Assembly (NCBI RefSeq): GCF_001028665.1
Contig: NZ_CP011504.1
Coordinates: 2,418,001-2,482,000, forward strand
Source of the DNA: Burkholderia pyrrocinia
Lineage (GTDB): Bacteria > Pseudomonadota > Gammaproteobacteria > Burkholderiales > Burkholderiaceae
Length of the DNA stretch: 64,000 bases
Direction of reading: 5' to 3'
Shown here: positions 24,790 through 34,238 of the stretch, in pieces
How the letters are laid out: the number at the start of each line of letters is the position of its first letter
How positions within the stretch are numbered: position 1 is the stretch's first letter
Program-made: the position numbers and the translations under genes
The notes under the pieces: generated by a model
Told to the model about the DNA's origin: nothing
Databases searched by the model: none
The model's input: the letters and a program-made list of their open reading frames with translations, nothing else

Positions 24790-24832
24790 GTTAGATCGTT
24801 GTCGTCTGATGATCGAATGTCATCCATCTAAC
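24790..24832. promoter_or_regulatory. inverted repeat upstream of rpiR, possible operator
   Basis: The arms gttagat (24790-24796) and atctaac (24826-24832) are separated by 29 bp and lie immediately upstream of the leftward rpiR start at 24784. The position suits autoregulation of the rpiR-ddpX-ddpA unit, but the wide spacing makes this tentative. Confidence 0.3.
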
Positions 24833-25306
24833 AAAGCCAAAATCATTCGCGCCAGCGGATAAAAACTATGGTGTGGGGATAGGTGATAGGGTCGGAAACG
24901 TGTTCGAGGGCGGGGTGGGGGCGTGCAATGGTGCCCTTTTTATGTCTGTCAGGCATATTTCACGTTTATGCCTGTGGGGAATAATTTGCGTTGATCCGTG
25001 TCGTTGCGTGTCTCGATCTTTTCTCGTCGCCATTCGTTACATCACGACCGCGCGGTCCTATTTCCACATTCACCGGACCTGATCGATTCATCGGCATCGG
25101 TCATCTTCCGGCATCCCGCCGCACCGCAATAATTACAAAATTAAAGCAGATCAGATTAAATCATTAATTAAGGTTAATAATTCATTTAAGTTTTGCGTCG
25201 ATTTGTATTTAACTTGCGTCACGGGCTGTTCGATTTTCGATAATCCGAAAAGCGGCAAGTGTTCCGTAATGGAAATTCGCTCAATCGCAAGAATGAAGAG
25301 GACATC
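24833..25306. promoter_or_regulatory. AT-rich divergent intergenic region between rpiR and the oxalate decarboxylase gene
   Basis: This is about 470 bp without a credible gene. Bases 25125-25200 are very AT-rich (runs such as attaattaaggttaataat), in contrast to the flanks, and probably contain the promoter of the rightward oxdC-like gene. No known riboswitch or hairpin was recognised. GAAGAGGA just before ATG 25307 is its ribosome site. Confidence 0.5.
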
Positions 25307-26563
25307 ATGACGAATCTTTCTCGACGCAGGATGCTGGCGGGTACGGCCGGCGCCATTGCCGCAGCGGGCATTGCGGTATCGGCCAAGGCCGCCTCGTTCG
25401 GTAATCCGGACAGCCCGCCGGAAGGCGCGGTGAATGCGCGTAATCGCCAGAGCCTGACCGACCCGGGGCCGAAAAATCCGGCAATCGCAAACCAGTTTCC
25501 GTCTTTTCAGGATCCGCCGGCCACCGATATCAACGGGATGCCATTATTCTGGGCGTCTTTCAATAACGCCCATAAACGAATTCAAAATGGCGGATGGGCG
25601 CGCGAAGTTACACAGGACGATTTTGCGATTTCAGAAACAATATCCGGTGTAAACATGCGCCTGACGCGCGGCGGCATTCGCGAGATGCACTGGCACCAGC
25701 AGGCCGAGTGGGCGATCATGCTCGACGGCCGTTGCCGGATCACGGTGCTCGACGAACTGGGGCGGCCGTCGGTGCAGGACGTGAAAACCGGCGATCTCTG
25801 GTATTTCCCGCCCGGCCTGCCGCATTCGCTGCAGGGCCTCGGCACCGACGGCGCCGAATTCCTGCTCGCGTTCGATAACGGCCGTGCGTCGGAATTCAAT
25901 ACGCTGCTGCTGACCGACTGGGTCGCGCATACGCCGCCCGACGTGCTCGCGCTGAACTTCGGCGTGCCGGCCGATGCGTTCAGGAACGTTCCGCTCGACA
26001 ACCTGTGGATCTTCCAGGGCGACGAACCCGGCCCGCTCGCGGAAGCCCAGCGCGCGTCCGCTTCGTCGGCCGGTGCGCCGCCGCATCCGTTCGTCTTCTC
26101 GCTCGGCGACATGAAGCCGGTCAGGAAGACGCGCGGCGGCGAAGTGCGGATCGCGGACAGCACCAACTTCAACGTGTCGACGACGGTCGCGGCGGCGCTC
26201 GTCACCGTGCATCCGGGCGGCATGCGCGAGCTGCACTGGCACCCGAACGCGGACGAATGGCAGTACTACCTGCAGGGCGAGGCGCGGATGACCGTGTTCG
26301 ACACGGGGCCGAAGGCGCAGACGGCCGACTTCCGCGCGGGCGACGTCGGCTACGTGAAGAAGAGCCTCGGACACTACGTGCAGAACACCGGCAAGACCGA
26401 CCTGGTGTTCCTCGAGATCTTCAAGACCGACCGCTACGCCGAGGTGTCGCTGTCCGACTGGCTTGCGCACACGCCGCCGAAGCTCGTCGAGGCGCACCTG
26501 AACGTCGCGCCGGACGTGATCGCGCAGTTTCCGCGCAACCGTCCCGACGTCGTGCCGCTGTAA
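25307..26563 (+). CDS. oxdC: Tat-exported bicupin oxalate decarboxylase
   Basis: This 418-residue protein has two cupin domains, each with a manganese site: HWHQQAEW (H128, H130, E134) in the first and HWHPNADEW in the second. The lid motif that in Bacillus OxdC reads SENS is here SEFN, keeping the proton-donor Glu. The enzyme converts oxalate to formate and CO2. The N-terminus has a twin-arginine signal (SRRRMLAGTAGAIAAAGIAV), so it should be folded with metal and exported to the periplasm. The next gene is an NRAMP manganese transporter. The start is ATG 25307, with GAAGAGGA upstream. Confidence 0.92.
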   Translation: MTNLSRRRMLAGTAGAIAAAGIAVSAKAASFGNPDSPPEGAVNARNRQSLTDPGPKNPAIANQFPSFQDPPATDINGMPLFWASFNNAHKRIQNGGWAREVTQDDFAISETISGVNMRLTRGGIREMHWHQQAEWAIMLDGRCRITVLDELGRPSVQDVKTGDLWYFPPGLPHSLQGLGTDGAEFLLAFDNGRASEFNTLLLTDWVAHTPPDVLALNFGVPADAFRNVPLDNLWIFQGDEPGPLAEAQRASASSAGAPPHPFVFSLGDMKPVRKTRGGEVRIADSTNFNVSTTVAAALVTVHPGGMRELHWHPNADEWQYYLQGEARMTVFDTGPKAQTADFRAGDVGYVKKSLGHYVQNTGKTDLVFLEIFKTDRYAEVSLSDWLAHTPPKLVEAHLNVAPDVIAQFPRNRPDVVPL

Positions 26564-26568
26564 CGCTG

Positions 26569-26622
26569 CCGTCGTGCCGTCGTGCCGTCGTGCCGCCGTG
26601 GCCGGCAGGCGGCATGCCGGCC
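26569..26622. repeat. four tandem 8-bp units followed by a hairpin
   Basis: The unit ccgtcgtg occurs three times (26569-26592) followed by one copy with a mismatch (26593-26600). Then comes an 8-bp stem ggccggca / tgccggcc (26600-26622) with a 7-nt loop. It fills the 112-bp gap between oxdC and mntH. There is no T tract, so it need not terminate transcription. Confidence 0.6.
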
Positions 26623-26675
26623 ATGGCGCCCGCTTCCGGGCCAGCCTTCGTTATCCGAACGGAACACAACACACC

Positions 26676-27983
26676 ATGATTCCCGTCTCGAGCAAATCCG
26701 CCGGCGGCTTCGCGCTGCCGGGCCTGTCTCCCGAGCGTGCCGACGGCGCGGCGCGCGCCGCGCTGGAAGGGCGCCGCACCGGCGTCGCCGCGCTGCTGCC
26801 GTTCGTCGGCCCGGCCGTGATCGCGTCGATCGGCTATATGGATCCCGGCAACTTCGCGACCAACATCCAGGCCGGCGCCGCGTACGGCTACCGGCTGTTG
26901 TGGGTCGTGCTGGCCGCGAACGCGATCGCGATGCTGTTCCAGGCGATGTCGGCGAAGCTCGGCATCGTGACCGGCCGCAATCTCGCGGAGCTGTGCCGCG
27001 ACCGTTTCCCCGCGCCGGTCGTGTGGGGCATGTGGGTCGCATCCGAGATCGCCTCGATGGCGACCGATCTCGCCGAATTCCTCGGCGGCGCGCTCGCGTT
27101 CGGGCTGTTGTGTCACCTGTCGTTGTTCGCGGGAATGATCGCGACGGCATGCGCGACCTGCGCGATCCTCGCGCTCGAAAAGCGCGGCTTCCGGCCGCTG
27201 GAAGCCGCGATCGCGGCGCTGGTCGGCGTGATCGGCGCGTGTTATCTCGGCGAACTGCTGATCGCGCCGCAGGACTGGCGTGCGGCCGCATTCCACCTGA
27301 TCGTCCCGCAGATTCCGGACCATGCGGCGCTGACGATCGCGGTCGGGATCGTCGGCGCGACGATCATGCCGCACACGCTGTATCTGCATTCGGGCCTCAC
27401 GCAGGATCGCACCGAGCCGCGCGACGACGTCGAGCGGCGGCGGCTCGTGCGTTTCTCGAACCGCGAGGTCGTCGTCGCGCTCGGGCTGGCCGGGTTCGTG
27501 AATCTCGCGATGGTGATGATGGCGTCGTCGGCGTTCCACCTGAGCGCGCCGGGCATGACCGACATCGGCGACGCGTATCACACGCTGATCCCGGTGCTCG
27601 GGCCGGCGGCCGGTGCGCTGTTTCTCGTCGCGCTGCTGACGTCGGGTGTGTCGAGCTCGGTGGTCGGCACGATGGCCGGGCAGGTCGTGATGCAGGGTTT
27701 CATCCGCCGCCGCATGTCGGTATGGGTACGGCGCGCGGTGACGATCGCGCCCGCGTTCGCGGTGGTCGCGTTCGGCTGCGACGTCACGCGTGCAATGGTG
27801 GCGAGCCAGGTCGTGCTGAGTTTCGTGCTGCCGATGCCGATGATCGCGCTGCTGATGCTGTCGGCGCGCGAGGACGTGATGGGTGCTTACGCAATGCGGA
27901 TGCCGTTGCGGATCGTCGCCGGCGCGGCGACGATCGTGATCGTCGGGTTGAATGCGTATCTGGTGTGGGCGGCATTCAATTGA
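26676..27983 (+). CDS. mntH: NRAMP-family divalent metal (manganese) transporter
   Basis: This 435-residue inner-membrane protein of about 11 helices has the NRAMP metal-binding motifs: DPGN in GYMDPGNFATN (helix 1) and MPH in GATIMPHTLYLHSGL (helix 6). Members import Mn2+ with protons. It lies 112 bp downstream of oxdC on the same strand, which suggests a supply of manganese for that enzyme. The longer open frame upstream lacks a start with coding character; ATG 26676 fits family N-termini. Confidence 0.92.
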   Translation: MIPVSSKSAGGFALPGLSPERADGAARAALEGRRTGVAALLPFVGPAVIASIGYMDPGNFATNIQAGAAYGYRLLWVVLAANAIAMLFQAMSAKLGIVTGRNLAELCRDRFPAPVVWGMWVASEIASMATDLAEFLGGALAFGLLCHLSLFAGMIATACATCAILALEKRGFRPLEAAIAALVGVIGACYLGELLIAPQDWRAAAFHLIVPQIPDHAALTIAVGIVGATIMPHTLYLHSGLTQDRTEPRDDVERRRLVRFSNREVVVALGLAGFVNLAMVMMASSAFHLSAPGMTDIGDAYHTLIPVLGPAAGALFLVALLTSGVSSSVVGTMAGQVVMQGFIRRRMSVWVRRAVTIAPAFAVVAFGCDVTRAMVASQVVLSFVLPMPMIALLMLSAREDVMGAYAMRMPLRIVAGAATIVIVGLNAYLVWAAFN

Positions 27984-28018
27984 GCGGCAGCGGTGCGCGG
28001 CTACCGCAGGGCCGCAGC

Positions 28019-29272
28019 CTACTGCTGCATGTCCGACGCTTCGCGCAGCCGCCAGATCGCGTTGCACTGCTGGCCGCCGAGGCTCGTCGAGCGCAGCGTG
28101 ATGACGGTGCCGGCCGCGACCTGGTACCAGAAATGCGCCATCAGTTCGGTGCCTTTGCGCTGCGCCTGCCCGTCGATCAGCACTTCGCACCGCAGCGGCG
28201 ACGGCGAGCCGGACGGGTGCGTGATGTAGATGTTCAGGCGCGCGATGTCGCGTGTCGCGGTGAACACGATTTCGTGGTTCCCGCTGCCGACGAGCATCGT
28301 GCCGCCCGGTTCGTCGATCGCCTGCACGTACGCGCCCGCGCTGCCCTCGATCGCCGCGGCCGACACGGTCATCCCGGCCGATCGCACGTAGTCCGTCGCC
28401 GCGATCCGTGCGGCGACGGCATCGGACTGCGCCGGCGTGCCGTCCGACAGCGCGAACGGCATGCCGTCGCGCAGCGCGGCGTCGACGTGGTTCGCATAGT
28501 AGCGCCACCGGTCGAAGAAGCGGATATCGCCGGTCATGTGCAGCGCGCGGATCGGCTCGCCCTGGTACCGGAGCGTCGTGCTGCCGTTATTCGCGTCGAA
28601 CGATTCGTGAATGCCGTACTTGCTGACGAAGTTCTGGACCGGATCGAGCAGCGCCGTTTCGCCCTGTGCGCTCCACAGGTGCAGGAACGTCGTATCGATG
28701 CCGAAGCATTCCTGGAAATCGGTGCCGATGCGGGTGATGCAGTCGCGCAGGTGGTTCGCGTAGCGCGCCCATGCATCGGCCGTTCCCGCAACGAGCCCGG
28801 CCTGCAACGCGTTGCCGTGGCGTGCATTGACTTCGTCCACGACGAGGCGCCAATGATGGTCGCGCCGCTCGCCGATCAGCGGCGTGACGACGAACGTGCA
28901 GAACAGCGGGTCGGGGCACACGTGGATCCGGTCGTCGCCGATCTGCGAAAACAGATCGAATTTCGGCGCACAGAACCAGATGTCGGCGTCGTACAGCGCG
29001 AGCTTGCGGATCTGCGGGTTGCGGGCGCAATACTCGGCGGCTTCGATGAAGCGGCCGACCGGCAGCGTATACGCGCTCGACGCGTCGATCACGTCGACCG
29101 ACTGGCTCGCGAGGATCTGCCGCTTGCGTTCGGACAGCCCGTACCCGATCACCGCGATCCGCCCGTCGTAGCCGGTGTGCCGCAGCGACAGCAGGAACGG
29201 CACGAGCATTTCGTACCATGCGCGGTTGTTGTCGTTGATCGCCACGCAGACCGCGTGCTCGCTCGGATGCAT
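28019..29272 (-). CDS. putative glycosyltransferase-like protein, function unknown
   Basis: The protein is 417 residues from ATG 28019-29272. The N-terminal half looks like a nucleotide-diphospho-sugar transferase fold: AINDNNRAWYEMLVPFLLSL, then a DxD-like LALYDADIWFCAPKFDLF, and FQECFGIDTTFLHLW. The C-terminal part (about 300-417) is beta-rich, perhaps a carbohydrate-binding or lectin-like module. An upstream ATG at 29383 would add 37 low-complexity residues; neither start has a strong ribosome site. It is a single gene, and the acceptor and sugar are unknown. Confidence 0.6.
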   Translation of the reverse strand: MHPSEHAVCVAINDNNRAWYEMLVPFLLSLRHTGYDGRIAVIGYGLSERKRQILASQSVDVIDASSAYTLPVGRFIEAAEYCARNPQIRKLALYDADIWFCAPKFDLFSQIGDDRIHVCPDPLFCTFVVTPLIGERRDHHWRLVVDEVNARHGNALQAGLVAGTADAWARYANHLRDCITRIGTDFQECFGIDTTFLHLWSAQGETALLDPVQNFVSKYGIHESFDANNGSTTLRYQGEPIRALHMTGDIRFFDRWRYYANHVDAALRDGMPFALSDGTPAQSDAVAARIAATDYVRSAGMTVSAAAIEGSAGAYVQAIDEPGGTMLVGSGNHEIVFTATRDIARLNIYITHPSGSPSPLRCEVLIDGQAQRKGTELMAHFWYQVAAGTVITLRSTSLGGQQCNAIWRLREASDMQQ

Positions 29273-29477
29273 GTTCTGTTCCCGTTGCGCGCACCCGGGC
29301 GTGCGCATCCAGTTTTCGTCGGTGACCCGAATTCGGAGGTTTTCATCGCCGCCGGGCGCGGCCGGCCCCGTGGCGTCGGCCATTGTAGATCGCCGCCGCC
29401 GCACGGCATAGCGCCGGCGCGGCGGGCCGCGGCGATTACCCGCGCGCCGGCGTGGCCGGCCGCGCGGGAAGCCGCGA

Positions 29478-31067
29478 TTATTTCGCGAGCGTACGGTATG
29501 ACACGAGGTCGTTGATCGGCCCGATTTCCGGCCCGGTCGTGCCGGGGCGCGTCGCGACCTGCACGACCTTCTCAAACATGATGATGAACGGCGAGTTCGC
29601 GAGCACGGCCTTCTGCAGCGCTTCGTAACGCTGCGCGCGCTTCGCGGGCGACGGCTCGACGAGCGCGGCCTCGGTGTCCTTCGTCAGCTGCGGAATGTCC
29701 CAGCTATTGCGCCACGCGAGCATCTTGGTCGACGACTGGTCCGAGTTGTCCGGGTTCCACGCGAAGCCGCGCGCGTTGCTGTTCGGGTCCATGTAGTCGG
29801 GCGACCATTCGCCGATGAAGATGTCGTGCTGGCGCGCGCGGTACTTGCCGATCGCCTGCTTCGCATCGCCGGGAATCAGCTTCACGCGGATGCCGCCCTG
29901 CGCGAAGTTCGCCTGCAGCGCCTGCGCGATCTCGAGGTACGGATAGTCGTTCGGCATGTCCATCGTCACGTCGAAGCCGTTCGGCAAACCGGCCTTTGCG
30001 AGCAGCGCCTTCGCCTTCGCGACGTCCTGCTTGTACGGCCGCGCGTTCAGCGTGCCGAGGAAGCCTTCGGGCAGGAAGGTTTCATGCACCTTGTAGGTCG
30101 TGCTGACGATGTTGCGCTGGATGCCGTCGTAGTCGACGAGCCATTTCATCGCCTGCTGCACGTCCGGCTTCGCGAGGTTCGGGTTCTTCGTGTTCAGGCT
30201 CAGGTACAGCAGCGCGGATACCGGCCACGACGCGACCTTGATCTTGCCGGCCTTCGTCAGCGCGGCGAGGCTGTCGGGGCTCAGGTTGCGCGCGGCGTCG
30301 GCGTCGCCGTTCTCAAGCAGCAGTCGCTGCGCGGACGCTTCGGGCACGTGGCGCAGCACGACGCGCTTCATCGGGTACGGCGTGCGGTATTTGTCGAAAC
30401 GCTGCAGCACGATGCTTTCGTTCGGCGTCCACTTGACGAGCTGGTACGGGCCCGAGCCCGCGTCGTTGGTCCTGAGCCAGCCGCTGCCGAAATCGTTGCC
30501 TTCCTGGTGCGACAGCAGCAGCTTCTTGTCGAACACCGATGCCGGGCACGCGCTCAGCACGTTGAGCACGAAGCTCGGCGCGTACCTGCGGTCGGTTTCG
30601 AGCACGACGGTCTGCGGATCGATCGCGCGTACCTTCTGCACCACGTTGGCCTTGGTCAGGCCGAGATCGGCGAGCACGCCGGCCGGCCCCTTGTCGAGCA
30701 GGATGGTGCGCTGCAGCGACCACGCGACGTCGTCGGCGGTCACCGGGTTGCCGGAATGGAACATGAGGCCGGGGCGCAGCTTGAACGTGTAGGTCACGCC
30801 GTCGGCGCCGACCGTCCACGATTGCGCGATCTGCCCGTTGAATTTGGTCGGGTCCTTCAGGTCGACGCGCACCAGGCGTTCGTAGGTGTTCGCGACATAC
30901 TCGGACGGCACCAGTTCGTAGATCCCGCTCGGGTCGAGGGTCGTGAATTCGCCGAGCTGCGTGGCGACGACGAAGATGCCGGGCGGCGTGGCAGCCTGCG
31001 CCGGCAGCGCCGGAACAAGCGCGACGAGCGCGGCGCTGACGAACAGCCGGGACAGCAGGTGCTTCAT
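29478..31067 (-). CDS. peptide ABC transporter substrate-binding protein, paralogue of DdpA
   Basis: This 529-residue SBP family 5 protein has a signal peptide (MKHLLSRLFVSAALVALVPA, cleaved after AQA) and GGAG before ATG 31067. It is closely similar along its length to DdpA at 21655-23256, sharing phrases such as FTTLDP, YTFKLRPGL, FLPEGFLGTLNA, GPINDLVSYR. No permease or ATPase genes adjoin it, so it probably serves the ddpBCDF transporter or another system as an alternative binding protein. It looks like a duplication. Confidence 0.88.
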   Translation of the reverse strand: MKHLLSRLFVSAALVALVPALPAQAATPPGIFVVATQLGEFTTLDPSGIYELVPSEYVANTYERLVRVDLKDPTKFNGQIAQSWTVGADGVTYTFKLRPGLMFHSGNPVTADDVAWSLQRTILLDKGPAGVLADLGLTKANVVQKVRAIDPQTVVLETDRRYAPSFVLNVLSACPASVFDKKLLLSHQEGNDFGSGWLRTNDAGSGPYQLVKWTPNESIVLQRFDKYRTPYPMKRVVLRHVPEASAQRLLLENGDADAARNLSPDSLAALTKAGKIKVASWPVSALLYLSLNTKNPNLAKPDVQQAMKWLVDYDGIQRNIVSTTYKVHETFLPEGFLGTLNARPYKQDVAKAKALLAKAGLPNGFDVTMDMPNDYPYLEIAQALQANFAQGGIRVKLIPGDAKQAIGKYRARQHDIFIGEWSPDYMDPNSNARGFAWNPDNSDQSSTKMLAWRNSWDIPQLTKDTEAALVEPSPAKRAQRYEALQKAVLANSPFIIMFEKVVQVATRPGTTGPEIGPINDLVSYRTLAK

Positions 31068-31197
31068 GCGGGCTCCATCGAAAGGGAATCGTGGTGCGAT
31101 TCTCTCATCGACGGCCACCCGGATGAAAATATTCGGCGTGCGCGTGGTGACGCGCACGAGTGGGCCGGGCGGGCGCCCGGCGCCGGCAGGTGTCGGA

Positions 31198-31533
31198 TCA
31201 GATCACGCAGCGTGCGATCGCGAAGCGCATCGCTTCCTCGGGCGGCTCGCTGCCCGAGCCGCGCACGACCTTGACGACCGAACCGTTGCCCGACGGTGTG
31301 AGCGTGACGAAGTACGAGTTCGATCCGATGGAGATGTCGATCACGCCGTTGTGCTGCGACTGCTCGGTGCCCGACAGGCGGCTGTCGAGGCAGTTGGCGA
31401 TCGCGTGGGCCGGACGTTGCGACGACACGTAGATCATCGGCGCTGCGCCGGATGACGAGGCCGAGTCGGACGAGGGCGCGGAACCGCAGGCGGCGAGCAG
31501 GGCGGCGGGAAGGAGCAGCAGGAATCGTTTCAT
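31198..31533 (-). CDS. small lipoprotein of unknown function
   Basis: This 111-residue protein begins MKRFLLLLPAALLAACGS with a clear lipobox (LLAAC), so it should be lipidated. A Ser/Ala-rich linker follows, then a small domain with two Cys (IANCLDSRL and the C-terminal RCVI) that may form a disulfide. It resembles short Burkholderia proteins annotated as hypothetical or sugar ABC-associated lipoproteins. No partner can be assigned from the neighbourhood. Confidence 0.75.
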   Translation of the reverse strand: MKRFLLLLPAALLAACGSAPSSDSASSSGAAPMIYVSSQRPAHAIANCLDSRLSGTEQSQHNGVIDISIGSNSYFVTLTPSGNGSVVKVVRGSGSEPPEEAMRFAIARCVI

Positions 31534-31721
31534 GGTCGGATCGTCGAGTGTCTCGTATCGAGGCTGGGGCGCGGGGGAGGCGAAACGCGAAGCTTCGCGA
31601 CGAAACCGCCCGGAATCGGGCCGTTCTTGACGGTCGATTACGGCAAGCGGCTGACGACGGAGTATACCCGCGGCATTTGACACGGATCGCGCGTTGAAAC
31701 GATTCGATACAACAACAAGCA

Positions 31722-31746
31722 CCCGCTGCCGCACGGCGGCAGCGGG
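31722..31746 (-). terminator. hairpin terminator after the small periplasmic gene
   Basis: A 10-bp perfect stem (cccgctgccg / cggcagcggg) with a 5-nt loop, followed on the minus strand by T-rich sequence, lies 40 bp past the stop of the leftward gene at 31786. Confidence 0.65.
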
Positions 31747-31785
31747 CGTTTCAGGTGAAGGCGATTGGGCGCTTGTTGTGGTCGC

Positions 31786-32115
31786 TTACTGGCCGATCTT
31801 GTGGCTGACCGCATTTTCCTGCTGGTTCAGCACGCGCTGTTCGCTCTTGGTGATGTGGCTGTGATTCTGCGCAGCCATGTCCCGCTCTTCCTGGCGGATC
31901 TTGCGGTCGTCGCGGTGCAGGCGCGCGGCCTGCTGGTGCGACATCTCGCCTTCCTTCACTTCGTGATGGATGCGGCGATTCTGGTTTGCGAGACGCTGGT
32001 TGACCTCTTCGCGGCGCGGATGCGCCTGCTGCCACTGCGTGTCGGCGAACGCGGTGCCGGTCAGCACCGACATCAGGGTGGCGGCGATCGCGAAATGGCG
32101 GGTAAGGGCTCGCAT
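31786..32115 (-). CDS. small basic periplasmic protein of unknown function
   Basis: This 109-residue protein has a signal peptide ending TGTAFA. The mature 85 residues are charged and helical with many His, Gln and Arg (HPRREEVNQRLANQNRRIHH, SHQQAARLHRDDRKIRQEE). Such His/Gln-rich helical exported proteins are common in Burkholderia and are loosely reminiscent of the Spy/CpxP (LTXXQ) group, but no LTxxQ motif is present. It is a single gene with its own terminator. Confidence 0.75.
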   Translation of the reverse strand: MRALTRHFAIAATLMSVLTGTAFADTQWQQAHPRREEVNQRLANQNRRIHHEVKEGEMSHQQAARLHRDDRKIRQEERDMAAQNHSHITKSEQRVLNQQENAVSHKIGQ

Positions 32116-32263
32116 GGTGTTTTCTCCTGTCGTTGTGCGTCCGAATCGTGGGCGCTTGAGGAAAAAACGCGTGGAGGGCACCGGCTGTTGACGTTTCCGC
32201 CTGTATCGATTGCAAGTCTTTATTACGTCTGCGTTTTGCGGCGCGGGCCCGCGCCGCCGCGAA

Positions 32264-33823
32264 TCAATGCGCGCCGGCCGCCGCCGCATCGGCATCGCCG
32301 CCGCCCGAGCGCGACGGTTTCGTGATCCAGATGAGCGGAATGATCGCGATGAAGATGATCGCCGACACGTAGAAGATGTCGTTCAATCCCATGACGGCCG
32401 CCTGCGAATCGACAGACGCGTTGAAGAACGCGAGCGCCGAGTCGGGGCTCATGTGCAGCAGCGAGCGCGTCGCGTCGACCTGCTGCGCGAAGACCGGGTT
32501 GGTGGCGCTCGCCTGTTCGGTGAGCCGCACGTGATGCAGGATCGTGCGGTTGTTCCACGCATTGCTGATCAGCGACGTGCCCACCGCGCCGCAGAACGTG
32601 CGGCCGAAATTCGACAGGCCGGCCGCGGCCGGGATCTTTTCCGGCGGCAGCCCGGACAGGATGATCGACGTCAGCGGCACGAAGAACATCGCCATCGGAA
32701 TGCCCTGCAGCAGCGTCGGCAGTACGAGATCCCAGTGGGAGACATCGGTGTAGAACGTCGTGCGCATCATGAAGACGACCGCGAAGCCGACGAACGCGAG
32801 CGTCGCGATGTAGCGCGGATCGGTGCGCGGCAGGAGGCGCCCCATGACCGGCGTGAGCAGGATCGCGAAAATCCCGAGCGGCGCGGTGGCGAGCCCCGAA
32901 TCGACCGCGCGGTAGCCGAGATAACCCTGCATCCACTGCGGCAGCAGCACCAGCGTGCCGAAGAACATCCCGTACGCGACCGAGATCGCGATCGTGCCGC
33001 CCGCAAAATTGCGCTGCGTGAAGAGCCGCAGGTCGACGATCGGATTGGCCTCGTAGAGCTCCCACACGAGAAAGAACGCGAAGCCGATCAGCGCGACGAT
33101 GCCGAGCGCGACGACGACGGGCGAGTTGAACCAGTCGAGATCCTTGCCCTTATCGAGCATGATCTGCAGCGACGCGACCCACAGCACGAGCAGCAGCAGG
33201 CCGACCGTGTCGATCGGCAGGCGGCGCGTGGCCGATTCGCGGTCACGGAACACGATCCACGTGACGGCCGCCGCGAAGAAGCCGACCGGGATGTTGATGT
33301 AGAAGATCCACGACCAGTTGTAGTCGTACGTGATCCAGCCGCCGAGCGACGGCCCCGCGATCGGGCCGACGAGCGCCGTCATCGACCACAGCGCAAGCGC
33401 ACTCGACGATTTCTGCCGCGGCCATGCGCCGAGCAGCAGCGCCTGCGACAGCGGTGCGAGCGGCCCCGCGACCGCGCCCTGCAAAATCCGCGCGGCGAGC
33501 AGTGTCGGCAGGTTCGGCGCGATCCCGCACAGCCACGACGCGAACACGAACAGCAGGATCGACGTGACGAACAGGCGCACCTGGCCGAAGCGCTGCGTGA
33601 GCCAGCCCGTCAGCGGAATCGACACCGCGTTCGCTGCCGCGAAGATCGTGATCACCCACGTGCCTTCGTCGACCGACACGCCGAGGTCGCCCGAAATCGT
33701 CGGAATGGCGACGTTCGCGATCGACGAATCGAGCACGTTCATGAACATCGCGAGCGATACCGCGATCGTGCCGATCGCGAGCCGGCCGCCCGACAGCGGG
33801 GCCGGAGATGACGGAGATGACAT
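32264..33823 (-). CDS. DHA2-family (EmrB/QacA) multidrug efflux MFS transporter
   Basis: This 519-residue, 14-helix transporter has the DHA2 motif LDSSIANVAIPTISGDLG in helix 1, WVITIFAAANAVSIPLTGWL in helix 2 and RILQGAVAGPLAPLSQALLL (motif C region). It belongs to the EmrB group that usually works with a membrane-fusion partner (EmrA) and an outer-membrane channel, but neither adjoins it here. Start ATG 33823. Confidence 0.9.
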   Translation of the reverse strand: MSSPSSPAPLSGGRLAIGTIAVSLAMFMNVLDSSIANVAIPTISGDLGVSVDEGTWVITIFAAANAVSIPLTGWLTQRFGQVRLFVTSILLFVFASWLCGIAPNLPTLLAARILQGAVAGPLAPLSQALLLGAWPRQKSSSALALWSMTALVGPIAGPSLGGWITYDYNWSWIFYINIPVGFFAAAVTWIVFRDRESATRRLPIDTVGLLLLVLWVASLQIMLDKGKDLDWFNSPVVVALGIVALIGFAFFLVWELYEANPIVDLRLFTQRNFAGGTIAISVAYGMFFGTLVLLPQWMQGYLGYRAVDSGLATAPLGIFAILLTPVMGRLLPRTDPRYIATLAFVGFAVVFMMRTTFYTDVSHWDLVLPTLLQGIPMAMFFVPLTSIILSGLPPEKIPAAAGLSNFGRTFCGAVGTSLISNAWNNRTILHHVRLTEQASATNPVFAQQVDATRSLLHMSPDSALAFFNASVDSQAAVMGLNDIFYVSAIIFIAIIPLIWITKPSRSGGGDADAAAAGAH

Positions 33824-34238
33824 TGTGTTCCTGCGTGATGGAGGGTGGCCCGGCGCGCGCGCAGACCGTCGCGCACGTGCGCGCGATGCCTGCGCGGGCG
33901 GGCCGCGCAATGGACGAACGGGACGAACCGGACGAATACGCACCGCGCGCGGGCGGCCCGGCAAACGGGGCCGTCCGCGCGCAGCGTGGGTTCAGGCGTT
34001 CAATCGTTCAATCGGATCGACGAAGCCGTGGCAGGCTTCGGGAGGCGGGATATCGCCGGTCAGGAAGGCGCGACGCGCGTGACGCGTCGGCGGGCAGCGG
34101 GCACGTGGCTGCCATAGCGGGTGTGGTCGTTTTTCATTGCCACAGGCTAACGATGCGGCGTACGACGATCAACGCTCGCGCGCTCATTAAATCCTTTCGT
34201 GTACCGCAATAATCCGGATGCGACGTGTCGATTGCCGG
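33824..34238. other. intergenic region without recognised gene
   Basis: This is about 415 bp between the efflux gene and a convergent-side LysR gene. Open frames here have no protein character. The AT-richer 34115-34215 could hold a promoter for the leftward efflux gene. Confidence 0.4.

Noticed and set aside
26600..26622. Hairpin after oxdC as a terminator
   Set aside because: No T tract follows, and oxdC and mntH look functionally linked, so termination is not claimed.
26421..28508. 695-codon minus-strand open frame
   Set aside because: Antisense to oxdC end and mntH; no domain and shadow composition.
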